Counted from the first letter of the stretch, positions 22,291-33,840 are shown. The stretch is DNA of 64,000 nucleotides from Heterocephalus glaber (GCF_000247695.1 NW_004624752.1:1849858-1913857), one strand, 5' to 3'. The notes: generated by a model from the sequence alone, not told the origin. Made by a program: numbers and translations.

Positions 22291-23120
22291 CACCTTTTTC
22301 CCTCAGGTCAGTAAGGGTGTGACTGGGTGAGCCCACGTGAGTTGCTCTGACCTCCTGACCTGCCTGTGTCACCCTGCTGCTTTGACATCTGCACCCACCT
22401 CCTCTGCTTGCTGTTTTTTGTCTTCAAAAATCAAAAACAAAAGCCTCAAACAACCCTAAAATCTTAAAATCAAACATAACCGTCCAAACTGCCAAGAATG
22501 TAAATAGATCCTGAACCAAAGAGCAACTTTGGAACATCTGAGAGGAGTTTCTCACAATTTTCTTTGGAAATAAGAGAGACATATGGACTATCCATTTTAT
22601 TTATTTCATAATGAACATTGCTGGTAGAAATACCACAAAATAAATGTGGCAGAGAAAAAAAACTTCACACAGGAAAATGTATTATTATCATTTTTCACAA
22701 AATTTAAATATGGAAAATTTAACTAGGAAAAATTTGAACTATATAAGAAGTTTATGTACTTAAAAAGAAAACTCACAGTGTTGATGATTGGTATAATTGG
22801 TAAAACCTGGCAAAACTATATGAATTATTGAATCAAACATTTATAAAAGTTTTACCCAAGTAGTTGATGCACACAAAATTGGTTTTAGCAAAATAAAACT
22901 GAAAATAAAGCTACTTATCTGAGTTGTTTAAAAAATAACTGAAGAATCATAGTAGTTTAAAAAGTTCTGTTTCAATAAACCTTGATTGATGGTTGTGATT
23001 CTATTTTTAATATTATATTTATTAAAATTAAATCAGATGTCCATATGGGTTTAAACTATCCTAATTCTATAAGCTCATCATTCATCAAAATATTCAACCA
23101 TCTACCTTCCTCCCAGCTTT
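22290..23120. other. AT-rich DNA, unclassified
   Basis: From about 22400 the sequence turns strongly AT-rich with many short A-runs. I recognise neither LINE-1 coding text nor a SINE. It may be an old, unrecognisable interspersed repeat. Confidence 0.35.
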
Positions 23121-23462
23121 TCTTCCATCCCTCCACCATCCATCCAACCCATCCATCCACTTACCCACCATCCATCCCCTATCCAGCCACCCATCTGTCC
23201 ACCATCCATCCATCACCATCCACAGTCTATCTTCCATCCATCCATCCATCCATCCATCCATGCATTCACCCATCCATCACCCACCATCCGTCTCCCACCC
23301 CCCTCTATTCACCACACATCCACTCATCCACCATCCATTATCCATCCACCATCCACTCCATCCACTATCCATCCACCTATCCATCATCCATCCCCACGCA
23401 TCTCCCACCCATCCACTCATCCATTCACACATCTACCATCCATCCAGCCAGCCAGCCAGCCA
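23120..23462. repeat. (TCCA)n / (CATC)n microsatellite, about 340 bp
   Basis: A long, imperfect tetranucleotide array of ccat, ccac and catc units. The plus strand is almost free of G until 'ccagccagccagcc' at the end. The best perfect stretch is near 23234-23262. The H/P/S/I-rich open frame through it is an artefact of the repeat. Confidence 0.9.
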
Positions 23463-24126
23463 TTGAGTCAATTGGCTAATCTTTAATTCATTTCACAAAA
23501 ATTTTGAAATGGTAGAAAAGAATATATAAGTAAAATAACCAATATGTTAGAATCTGGAAAATATTATCAGAACTGGAAGTTGAACCAGTAAAAGATGGGA
23601 AAGAAGATATTTAGACCATTGGCCCTAGATCAGCACCAACTGGAGCCCACACTCAGTTCCAAGCTTCTTAGTGGGCAAGGCAAGCCCATCCAGTCATATG
23701 TCCTTCCAGCCTGTGAGGAGAAAACACACCAACATGATGAGAAAAGCGAATCCTGGCTTGGCATTTAGGTCTGGAACACTTTCATTCCAGTTCCTTCTCT
23801 GGGGCCGGCCACAGCAGAGAGTGTCCTCTGGAACATACCTAAGGGCCATGCCAGAGTGGATCTTCTACAGCTGTTGATGACACCAGTGCTTAGTGTGTGT
23901 GCAAAGACACGAAGACAGATCACAGATTGGGAGGAGCAATCTCTGGGCTTCACTGGACCTGCTCCAATGTCTTTCTTTGCAAAATACAGTAATTCAGATA
24001 GTCTAGTCATTGAGAGCAATCATTCCAACAGAAAGGCTGAACCTGTGAGATGAGATAGGGTTAGACCCCCATTAGGGTTTTCTTGTTAAACCGTGGTTTA
24101 GTTATGGATTGGATCATACAGCCATG
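23462..24126. other. Single-copy DNA, no gene seen
   Basis: AT-rich just after the microsatellite, then balanced composition. No repeat or exon recognised. Confidence 0.4.
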
Positions 24127-24510
24127 TGCAGTGGGTTGAATAGTGGTCCCCAAAATATGTCCCCTGCTGACCCTCGGATGGTGACCTTATTCAGAAGTGT
24201 CCACTGTGGATCTCAAGAGGAGGTCATCTTGACTGGTTAGCCAAGTGGACCTAAGCCCAAGAGTGAGCATTCTTGTAAGAGACAGAAAAGGGGAAGGTCG
24301 CAGCCAAGTGGAGGAGGGACAGAATGCTGCAACTAAGGACTGGTGAGAGGAAGGAGTGCAGCCACCATGGACCAGGAGACGTGTGGAGCTGGCTCTTCCT
24401 GAGCCTCCAGGTGAAGCCGGTCCCACCAACCCTTTGATTCCAGAACCCTGGTTTCCAGAAATACTTGGTTTTGGATAATTTGTTATGGGAACTCTTCGGA
24501 TTAACATGCC
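24126..24510 (+). mobile_element. MLT1-type MaLR LTR, sense
   Basis: Begins 'agtgggttgaatagtgg', then 'ccccaaaatatgtcccc', 'aagagacagaaaagggg', 'gatgaca'-like loss, 'accatggaccaggagac' and 'ttggataatttgttatggg'. The order follows the MLT1 LTR consensus from its 5' end through the 'ataatttgttatgg' 3' zone. About 385 bp is a normal MLT1 length. No flanking internal sequence, so it is a solitary LTR. Confidence 0.75.
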
Positions 24511-25050
24511 TTGTGCCCTGTATTTTTCTCAGTTAACGTCAGTCTAAGGGATGAAGGGTGATAGATGCCCTTGGATTCAGACTACCGTCTCCCTTCAAAG
24601 GGACTTCGAAAACAATAGATATTTTCTGTAATGGATTCACTTTTATAAAACAATGGATTTACAAAATAATCGATATGTTACAGAATGAACTCAGAGATGT
24701 CTGTATGCAAATGTTCTTCCCTCACCTCCCCTTACCTTAAATAGGAACAGCAGAACTAGGTAAGGAGAGGCAGGATGTTTCTTCCAATATCTGGGACACA
24801 AAGCTGATATTAAATAATGACTCACGGCGTGAGAGACATTCCCTCATCTATTAGAGATTCTTAAAGTTTGCTGTGTGCCAGCCTCTCCAGTGGGCACAGA
24901 GTGACAAAGGAGGAACCAGGGCTCAGTGTCCAGGGAAGCCACCCAGTAGGACGAAGATCGTGGGGAGGGGAGAGGAACTTGTCCATCAGGGACAAGGATT
25001 GTGCTGGCCTTCAGGCTGGCTCTGGCACCTGAGCTGAGGGTGGGGGCCAG
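24510..25050. other. Single-copy DNA, no gene seen
   Basis: Includes the palindrome-like pair 'aacaatagatatt' and 'acaaaataatcgatat' (24610-24680). No repeat or gene recognised. Confidence 0.4.
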
Positions 25051-25560
25051 GGGAGGTCGAGACAGAGATAAGTTTTACAGTAGAAACAGAGATGCCATTC
25101 TCATGGCTCATTTTTGGCCGGTCCTGAAACTTGAGACTTCATATAAAAATTCTGGGAGCCTCAAACTTTCAAAATGCGACTTTTTAATGTCCTTCTTCAT
25201 CATTACAATAGAAGGCATCTTTCTCTCTTGCCTAAAGATTTTTTTTCCCCAAACTCTCAAAGCTCTGTTGAACCAACCCTTCCATCCAATTATCTCACTG
25301 CAGCTTAATTTGACTGTTCTGAGCTTCTGTTTCTGGAGCCATGTACTTTTGGTGCTAAAATTATACTTGGCTATCCTGAACTCGGTCGGTTCAATTATAA
25401 TTCTCACTTCTGAAGATGTATTTCTTACAAAAAAAAACCCTCTGAAGTTGCATGGAAATGTTCCTACTCCTCCTGTGTTACCTTCTAAGGGAGGACTGGT
25501 ACCCAACACAGTGACAAGCAGCCCAGCTTCCTCAGGGGAGTTACAGAGACCTAGGCAAAT
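25050..25560. promoter_or_regulatory. Candidate conserved element, open on both strands
   Basis: A unique block with balanced-to-AT composition that is open on both strands: 25001-25564 plus (187 codons) and 25108-25509 minus (133 codons). Neither product has a recognisable domain. The plus frame would be leucine/isoleucine-rich in its middle third. Motif-like words include 'ccaattatctcactgcagc', 'tcaattataattctcac' and 'aatgcgactttttaatg'. I favour a conserved non-coding element over a gene because both strands are equally open and no splice or start context stands out. Confidence 0.3.
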
Positions 25561-27567
25561 GTAGATCCGGTTGAAGAATTCACAGAAGAGTCAACACGCT
25601 CCAAACGGACTCCCAGAATCTATTGGGTAAGCCTGCTTCTCTCCCTATTTCCCTCCTCTCCAGTTCGAATGACTTACATAGGCAAGGAATTGGTGTTTCT
25701 GTTTAGAAAGTGGGGCTGCAGGTGGGCCTTCTTTGTCGTAGAGGCCTATGTCCTGTGGGGAGAAGGGATTTAATGCCGGGTGTCTGGCCTGTGTGCCACA
25801 TCACTTCATGGAGAGGTGAGGCCTCATTGGACTCGTCCCAGAAATGTCCCACCAAGGAGACCCATGACACAGCCAGCCAGCTTAGCTTGTTTGTGAATCA
25901 GAGCGTGCGCTCCCATTTCTTAGACATGGCCACACCGCGTATCTCTCAAGTTCCAAGAAATGCTACGATTAAAGAACAAAACAGTTTAATTCCATTGAAC
26001 TCAAGATTCACTCATTCTTTACCAAAATAAAACCTGGTAAAACACTCAAACAAGTGCCTGAGGATCATCCTTGGGGAATTGATGTATTGTGGATGGAACC
26101 AACCACAAACTCAAGCCCTGGGACAGTCCTGGTCTTGGGAAGTCCCTCCAAACCTCGCTCCTGTCTTTCCTCTCTATTTGATGCCTGAAACCGGCCCAAA
26201 TCCACTGTCCTTATTAAATCACATTTTTACCATTTTCCTCCTAATTTGCCAGCCCAAGGTATTTGTAGGCCTTGATCTTTTAAGCACTGTCACTGTGGAA
26301 AATATTTGCACACAGCCCCTGATGGACTCAGAGGTGCAGGCTACCTGCAGCAGGCTAGGAGCCCAGTGAAGTGGGAACGAAGTGCCTAGCAGGGTCTGCC
26401 TAGGGGTCAGCCCTGCTCCTGACCCCTTGGAAGATTCCTTCAACTGACACACCATCAGAGATTCCTTCTCAGGGAAGACGAGCAGCGGGGGCCTCTCTGG
26501 GCCTCGCTGGCACAATGCCCGGCTCACAGTGGACTCTGGGCAAGCTGAGCACTTTGGGCAGCCACTCAGATGAGCCCTAATCCCACCATCACTCGCCACA
26601 AAGGCAGGATAACACCAAACCTCCCTCCTGGTGCTGCAGAATTACATGGAATGGTGCATAATCGTCTCCCACCTGCACACAGAGCTCAATAATTCCACCT
26701 TACTTTTTGCTATTGATTCTTGGCTTTGCTCTCTGCATTCATGGGCTTGATGGATGCTTCCTGGCCAATGTGTTTATTAACTTGACAGAGTGGCCATTGT
26801 CCCCAGCCCCACCCTGACAGATGCCACTAAGGCCTCTGGAGGTGCTCAGACCAGGATGCTAGGGAAACTCAGGCCCCACTCCCATTGGGATTGTCATGGT
26901 CATAGGTGTCCAATTTGTCTTGGCCACCAGGGATGCTCGGAGCATATCCTTGACCCATCTGGTGGAGCTGTAGTTCAGTCTTCTCCAGCTTCAGCAGACA
27001 TCTGAAGGGAGCTTCCCCTTGCTCCTGGTCCTGGTTCAAGGATTTTTGTCTCTGCCATAGTCCTGCAGAGCACTACAAGGCCAAGTCTATGCTCATCAAC
27101 TTGTCTTTGGATTGTTTAATTTGTTATCCCCGGGGTGCCAGTGGAGAAAGAAGGAGAGCAGCTAGCAGGCTATGGGAGAAACGTCTGCTTATATCAGCAG
27201 GAGAGACTGTGTCCTGTCCTGTGAACATCCTTCCTTTCCTAAGCTCCTGGCGTTGGCACAAATTGCAGGCAGTAATCACCTAACTGCTAATAGATTCCCG
27301 CGATGACCACAGTCTGCTGGAAGCTCTTTAGGAAGGTGTTGTTGTCAACCTTGATTCTCTGCTGCTGCAGAAAGCCTGTCCCAGGCACTTGCTGGAGCTG
27401 CCTGGTGAACAAGAGGATGTGTGCGTGGCTGGATGCCACACTCTGTCAGTCCACGTGACCTGTGGATCCCAACATGGCTGTGAAGAGAAAACCCAAGCCC
27501 TACACACACTCTTCTCGTTTTCTCTGATGAAGCCCAGTTCCCACAGGGTACCCTTATTCATGTATCT
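25560..27567. other. Single-copy DNA, no gene seen
   Basis: Mostly unique sequence. A small motif-rich patch at 25890-26035 ('gctacgattaaagaac', 'acagtttaattcc', 'caaaataaaacctgg') could be another conserved element. No exon was built with confidence. Confidence 0.4.
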
Positions 27568-27860
27568 GCTAAGGTTTGGAGTTGGACTGCCCTCCCCAGT
27601 CCCACAGGCTGAAGACTCAGTCCTCACCTTTAAGAAGTAGGGAATCGATTGTGGGAGGTCTCAGGTCAAAGGTTGGGGGGTGGTCCTCAAAGGGGATTGC
27701 AGGACCCCATCATTTTCCTTCTCTTTGCTTCCCAGGTGCTATAAATGAGCAGCCTTCTCAGCCCTGTGCCCCTGCACTTTGTGGCTCACAGACTCAAAGC
27801 AACAGGGCCAAGAGGCCATGAAATGGCCTTTGAAATTGTGAGACAAAGTCTATCTGAAAA
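27567..27860 (+). mobile_element. MaLR-type LTR, sense
   Basis: The plus strand reads 'taaggtttggagttgg', 'ggctgaagactcagtcc', 'gaaatt'-type centre, 'tcaaaggggattgcagg', 'gctataaatgagcag', 'caacagggccaagagg' and 'tgaaattgtgag'. This is the same LTR type as the antisense copies at 20085 and 47797, here in sense orientation and losing similarity after about 27860. Confidence 0.6.
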
Positions 27861-28340
27861 CTGGCCAACCCAGGCTGCGTGCCCTGTGAAATATGCTTGT
27901 TAGTGCTTCCTATTACTCTGTTCTAGCAGTGATGGGAAGTCACTCAAAGTCGCAGTTCCAGCGACATTTTGGATGGTGGAGGTAAAAGGAAGGTCACAGT
28001 TGATATCAACTGTTGTATCTATGGGTCCTCCAGCAAATCTTGCAGGAAAAATAAGCTCATGGGAAAGTCTCTTGAATTTTGGGCATTCCTAAGATGGAAG
28101 TGCAGGCATATGAAGACTTGAGTCACTACTGTAAACACTGTAAATACTTGGCGTTGAATTTATAGAAGGAAAACAACCAGCCCAGCTCTGGAGTGAATGC
28201 TAAGACAGGTAGACAGAGCTGTTGGGTTTGTAATTCACAGCTATTAAGCTCCTAGGAGAGGTGACGAAACTTTTTCTTGGGGCAAGAAAGTCCGAGAAAA
28301 GATGAAGAGAAGTGCAACATCACTTTGAAACACGGGCTTT
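27860..28340. other. Single-copy DNA, no gene seen
   Basis: No recognisable repeat or coding feature. Confidence 0.4.
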
Positions 28341-29060
28341 GATCCAGTTTCCTAACGTTAAGTGGTGAACTCCCATCAGCTCAGAATTCACACCTAATCA
28401 AGCCGGCAACTCCTTGTGTCAACCGGGGCCCCAGAAACCCAGAGTGGGAAGATAAACCGAGGCAAACCGAGGCAAACTGTGAAGCTTCCTTGGCTCCAGG
28501 CCCAACGAATAATTTCATTTTAAGGGACATATTTGTAAAATGCAAAATATATTCTTTGCTTTTTGGCAATACAACTGCTTAGTGTAAAAACATAAATTCA
28601 AATATCAAATTGTGTTTCGAAAAAAATCATTGCAGTTTCCCCAGACACAGCAACACAACGGCTTGGATAAATTGTAGAATTTGAAGTGGCTGTGCCTTGT
28701 GTCACCTGTGTCCAGCCTCCTGTGTCCTCTCAGCCTTGTGCTCTTTTGTCTACATGGCGTCTGTGCAGGCAGGTGATAGCAGCCTTGCAACCCTAGCGGA
28801 CCTTACTGTGGCTATCCCTCCCTGCCCACTGTCGGGCAGGTTCCAGTGACACAGGAGAACTATGTCTTTCTCTGAATTTATTTGGTAAACAGTCACACTC
28901 TGACTTAGATATATTTTGAATTTCATATTTCACTTCTCAGAGAAATCTCAGCTCAATATGCTAACCGTGAGAGAATGCCACCGGGAAGCATAATTTAAAC
29001 GTTTCAATTTTTACCTGAAGTTTCTGGATGAACAAAAGGATTTCGAATGTGCTCTCAATC
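28340..29060. promoter_or_regulatory. AT-rich enhancer-like islands
   Basis: Two adjoining AT-rich, repeat-free blocks (about 28370-28700 and 28860-29060) separated by GC-rich text. The first has a tiny tandem repeat 'aaccgaggc' (28454-28477) and words such as 'gaataatttcattttaagg', 'cataaattcaaatatc' and 'tttcgaaaaaaatcattg'. The second has 'atttaaacgtttcaattt'. Function is inferred from texture only. Confidence 0.3.
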
Positions 29061-31610
29061 TTTGTTTAAATAGAATCCACTTGCTAAAACATAGAGTATG
29101 AAAGCAGTGCATTCTTTCAGACAATTTGGAAAGTAGTTATCACAAAGACGTAGAAAAAGATCTTTAATTTTTCTATCTTTTCATCTTGGAAGATGTCATG
29201 AGCAGTACTTGGATGCCTGCTAAGGTGCCATACTCCTGTCAGCAGGAAGCTCATTGAAGGCCTGGCCCTGACATTTTGGGGACCTGAAGCAAGAGGACAA
29301 AAGAACACCCACTTACTTCACATCTGAACAGCTGAGCTGAGAGTCTGCTCAGTGTGCTACCCCAAGTCAGGGTCTGACTTTTTGTTTCTTTCCGGGAACA
29401 CGGCCATATGCAGAGATGCAGGGTCCACACTGGGAGCTGGCCTGGGGCCACTCTACTTCTCTTCTGCTTGTAGCTCTGTCCTTCACCTCCAGGGGGCATG
29501 AGCCCAGGACAGGAGGGAAGAGGGCTGTGAGCCCCAGAGGTATGTGGAGCCACTGGGCAGGCTGCTGGGTCCTGGATGACTGGACATGGGTTGGAAGTCA
29601 GGGTGTCAAGCTCAGGTGATAGGCCCAGAGGAGGGTTTAGGAGCAAGGACAGTTTAGGTCCCTCTGAAGTTCAGGACTGAGCCTGCTTCTGATTATTCTG
29701 AAAGAGCAGTAAATGACCATTGTCACAGAGAATGAAGCCGTGGCAAGTATGGGCCCAGGGCTCCTGACCTCTTGTCCCACCCTCCCAAGATAGGGAGCGT
29801 TTGGGGTTCTGACTTAATGTGGAATCTTTGCAAGATTCCACCAGGTGTGGAAGAAACCAGAGGGGACAGTGTGTGGAAGTCACCTACTGGCGTCCTCCAT
29901 GGGAAATAGAACCCTCAAAACCTCTGAGCAAATTCTGTTAGAATTCTGAACCTAGACACAGTTCCTATATAAGAGCATCTTTCAGGAAGCAGGGGACCCC
30001 AGCATCTAGCTAGGATGCCCCGTCCTGAGAAGACAAGGCTGTACAGGGCTGTTTCTCCAGCCTGGCCCCTCCAGGGCCTGAGACCATGTGGGGATGCTCT
30101 GTCCCATGACATCTTTGGCCTCAGCTTTTGGGCCTCTCCAAGGGCCAGAGCTGGAGGCAGGATTGTGGCATTGAAGAGCATAAGCCTTAATTTCTCCCCG
30201 AGATGATCACATCACTTCAAAGAGAGGCAATTTTAGCTTCTGTTTGCACATGGTGAGGAAAAGTATAGCCATTTTACTCCACCCCCCTTAACATCAAATA
30301 TTATCTTGCTAAATTGCCAATCTGAGACACAAAAACATTCTTTAATTGTTCCCGTTTGCATTTGAAAATGACTTGTGTGGCTGAGTGTTTCTCATAGGTT
30401 TAGCACTTATGAGATTTAAGTGCTCAAGGCATTTGTCTCTTTCATGGTAGATTTGTCCATCCTCCCCAAACTCTAAGGATCCTAAGACCTTGCCATATTT
30501 GTTGCTAAAATTTTCTTGGCCTGCTCTTTGTCTTTGGATGACAGAAGAAAAACAAAAACATGACTTTATCACAATAAATAATAGTGAGCTAAAGTTTTCT
30601 ATTAAATGACAGATTGATAGTATTAAGGTATATAAATCATTTATAGGAGGGACACACAAAATAAAATGGTAATTTGCTGATGTTTATGATAAAGAGAACC
30701 TCTGCTGTGCATGGAATGAAACCTGGTACCCTTTTGGGAAAGTGTTTTTGATTAGACTTCTCTCTTAACTCTCCTGCAACCTCTTAGCTATATTGACTGT
30801 GCCATGTGAGTGGGATGTTTTGTGAAATATTCATAAGTATCTGCTAGATGTCTGTCTTCCAGCCACACTGGTGGTTTCCAGAAAGCAGTGTGCACTGTTC
30901 ATTACCAAACTGACCAACAATGGACTCTGAGTCCAGTATCTCATACAACAACCTCGGGAGTATCTTTCATCGCCCCTAAGTTGCAAGTGAGGAGAGAGGC
31001 TCTGGGGGCCCCCAACTTCCTGAGAGGTGCAGCTGGAGGGGAGCTCCCGCGAGACTGACACCAGCACTGCCATTCTGGAAGTGCCCTACAGAAGAGCCAG
31101 GGCTGGAGCTGTAGGAGACAGGCAGTGAGCAGAGCCAGGGAGCAAGGGAGGATGGATGGCCCTGCTAATTTAAAACAAAGTCCAATTCAAGGCACCAATC
31201 ATTGAGAGGATAGAAAGGGACATCAGTTGATTAAAAGGATGTTGCTCAGTGAGGGCATATCAGTCCTCAACATTTTGTGTTAAATACCAACATCTAAATA
31301 GACTAATAAAACACTTTTAGAAATATACATATAAGTGAGTAGAAACCTATTTACAGAAGATTATGTGTCTCATAGGCTTTGATCGAATAGACAATGTATA
31401 AATTAAGGATCTAATGAATTTGAATAGTCTAACTAACAATGTTGCATTCACACATTTCTGTCCAACATCTTATCATCCAAAATTATTAATTTATCTTTTC
31501 AAGCCACTACAAAACATTTGTAAAACAGTGATTATTTGTGAGACCATTAAATAACATGAATTAACTCTAATGTATTAAACTAGAAATAAAATTTTGAAAA
31601 TACACACACC
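29060..31610. other. Single-copy DNA; weak coding-like patch at 30342-30540
   Basis: Mostly unique. On the minus strand the open frame 30342-30659 includes a charged C-terminal half (about 65 residues, ending with a stop at 30342) preceded by a T/C-rich tract and an AG at about 30537, a possible 3'-splice-like context. I do not recognise the product. From 31160 to 31600 the sequence is AT-rich and unclassified. No repeat family was named. Confidence 0.35.
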
Positions 31611-31796
31611 AGCTCAGCATGGTGGCCCATGCCTATAATCCAAGCACTCTGGGAGGCTGAAAAAGGAACATTGCAAGTTTGAGCCTAGTCTGGGCAATTT
31701 AATGACTTAGTGAGACCCTGTCTCAAAACAAAAAATAAAATAAAACAGGGCTGGGGATCCATGGGTTCAATTCCCAGCATCACAGAACACAAACAG
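31611..31796 (+). mobile_element. B1-dID dimeric SINE, ID half internally deleted
   Basis: The left half is a B1/7SL-derived monomer: 'gctcagcatggtggcccat', 'cctataatccaagcactc', 'gggaggctgaa', 'agtgagaccctgtctcaa'. An A-rich linker follows (about 31725-31747) and then an ID-type right half, 'gggctggggatcc' and 'gggttcaattcccagc'. The right half lacks about 45 bp containing the A box but keeps the B-box-like ggttcaattcc. B1-ID fusions are characteristic of squirrels, dormice and hystricognath rodents, not of mice. Confidence 0.85.
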
Positions 31797-32680
31797 GCGA
31801 ACACCACAGAGTAGTTTGCTTGTAAAGTCAAAAGAACTATTGAATCAGAAGATATGTACAGGCAACCAGGGAAGACAAATAGGTCAGAATCTCAGAGGTT
31901 CCACGAGCAGAAAGCCAGGTGAAGAGATGCCCGAGATGTGTCGAAGAAAAGGGATGGAAGAACCCACTGAATTCAGCTCTGCCCTGTGGAGAAACTTTTC
32001 TTCTCTCAGCTAGAAACCTGTCCTGATTAGGATGCCTGCCACTTGAATCACCACCCTGCCTCCTTGCAGTTATGTTTTGGGGTGACAGGTGGGTCCTGGC
32101 TACCTTGACCTTCATCTAGAGCAGAGGCCTCCTTCCCGCATGGCAGGCCCAGGCCGAGGTGGTGCTGACTTTTGGTGGGGCGTACATGTGCCAGGCAGCT
32201 TTTCAGTACAGCAAAGCACACAAGGAAGAGGACCTTTCTCAATTTTCTCCCTTTTCTGAAGTCACAGATCCTGGTGTTTCTGAGTCCTCAGAACCTAGAA
32301 GGGAACTTTCACATAGCCTTACAGCAAGACAACCCAGGAAATCTAAATATCAATCACTTTTCAGGTCCCATGGAAGATTGGAGGTCACAGGTTACACCTG
32401 GGCACAGGCCCATGCAGAGAGACACAGCCAGGGCCTCATACCTAGGACACAAGTCCTACAGCCAGACACCATGGGGAGCATGTGAACCCTAACTCTGACA
32501 TGGCCTGGAAACTTCGGGGGGGGGGTTGGGCTGAGTGTGAGGAGCTGCCAGACCACCATCTGGGGGATCCCACCTTCACAGCCTTCCAAGCAAGACCAGA
32601 AAGGAGGTCCCCATAACCCCAGCAGGGGGTAGAGGAAGAAATCACTGTGGAACACACCATGAACTTCTCCATAACAAGTT
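31797..32680. other. Single-copy DNA with a G10 run
   Basis: No gene or repeat recognised except a homopolymer of ten G at 32516-32525 followed by TTGGG. Two overlapping plus-strand frames (32159-32492) have no domain. Confidence 0.4.
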
Positions 32681-32935
32681 CCTACTCTGTGAGCAAACGA
32701 CTCTTCCATTTGGTCTCCAGACTCAATATGATCCCAATCAAACCCAAGATATAGATCTTATAGACATTAATAAATAGATTTCGAGACTCATACATAAATG
32801 CAAGGGATATAAAGTAGCCAAAACAGTACTGAAGGAAAGAAAGCTGGAGGATTCTTGCCTCCCAATTCCAAGACTTGGGGAAAAGCTTATAAGGTAGACA
32901 GATTTGACAAAAGAACAGGCCAGTGGGACAGAAGG
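32680..32935 (+). mobile_element. LINE-1 ORF2 fragment
   Basis: Sense-strand L1 ORF2 text: 'aatatgatcccaatcaaac', 'gatttcgagactcatac', 'aagtagccaaaacagtactg', 'gaaagctggaggattc', 'aagaacaggccagtggg'. This corresponds to the region between the reverse transcriptase and C-terminal domains ('...RIAKAILKEKKAGG...' in other L1s). Only about 250 bp survives, with frameshifts. Confidence 0.7.
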
Positions 32936-33338
32936 TAGCCCCATGCAGACAGTCACCTGTACTAAGGGTAGTCCATGGAAAGGTTATCATCTGTTTGATG
33001 AATGCATGCTGTAACTACTGGCTACCCAAGTGTAAAACTCAAAATTGTAAAATATGTAAGAAATGGGCTCTAATAGAGCTGTTTCCCACAGAGGCATGGG
33101 GTAACAACTGTTGTCCCATTGGACATGTATGTCAGAAGTAATTAAATCAGTGGTAGCAGGAGATGGGAGCCAATGCTATCTGTTAGACAGGTGGTCAGAG
33201 AAACAGGGTGAGGAGGCTAGAAGGATCCATGTTGCAATCACTGAGAACTGGAGACATATGTGTGAATTCATGCTTATTGTCAAGTGCGGGAGACTTCTCT
33301 GCTGATTATGCCTAAAGCAGGTTGTAAGCAGTGCAGGT
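32936..33338. other. Unclassified, possibly internal retroviral or LINE debris
   Basis: No clear match. It lies between an L1 fragment and a possible LTR. A frame encoding several cysteines (32923-33141) does not fit the CCHC spacing of a gag zinc knuckle. Confidence 0.3.
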
Positions 33339-33840
33339 TGTAAAGAGTTAGCCCCACAATTGGCTTGTTTTAAAAAGTGACTCTACTGAAGCCTATGTGA
33401 CTCACAGAAGCATTGTAGTGGTGTGAGGATTAGGAATTATTCACCTGCCAAGGTCCACAGCAGAGGCCAGAGAAATGGCCTGTGAACCTGCAGAGCTCTG
33501 ATATGAGATAACACGACAGCCAAGGTCAGAGGGACTCTTACCCAAATTCTATTTCCAGAAATGAAATCTTAACTGTAAAGATGGGTTAATCATTAACCAC
33601 CACCTATATCTGGTCTGTTCTGTTCCTAACACAAGAATGCATTGTCCTTTCTTACCTGTGTCAACAACTTATCTCTTGCAACCACACCAGCCTCCTCACC
33701 CCAATTTCATGAACAAGTGTGTAACCAATAAATATCAGTGGTCCTGGTTGTTTCGGGAGTCTTAGCTACTTGCTCAGCTCTGACCATCCCAGTTCCCTAT
33801 TTCACTTTGACTCTGTCTGAGTCTTTCTTCTCACCTCACA
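33339..33840 (+). mobile_element. Possible solitary endogenous retrovirus LTR
   Basis: A roughly 500-bp segment that would start TGTAAAG and end CTCACA (TG...CA). A polyadenylation signal AATAAA lies at 33727-33732. A U5-like pyrimidine-rich tail follows ('gactctgtctgagtctttc', 'ttctcacctcaca'), with 'agctctgaccatcccagtt' between. The AATAAA-to-CA distance (about 110 bp) fits an LTR. No flanking target duplication, primer site or gag/pol frame was found, so this could be a solitary LTR or a resemblance only. Confidence 0.4.

Noticed and set aside
23098..23462. CRISPR-like array or satellite with spacers
   Set aside because: Simple tetranucleotide repeat in a mammalian genome with no repeat-spacer structure.
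23120..23470. His/Pro/Ser-rich protein-like frame
   Set aside because: Produced entirely by the (TCCA)n microsatellite.
32923..33141. Cys-rich frame as a gag zinc knuckle
   Set aside because: Cysteine and histidine spacing does not fit CX2CX4HX4C.
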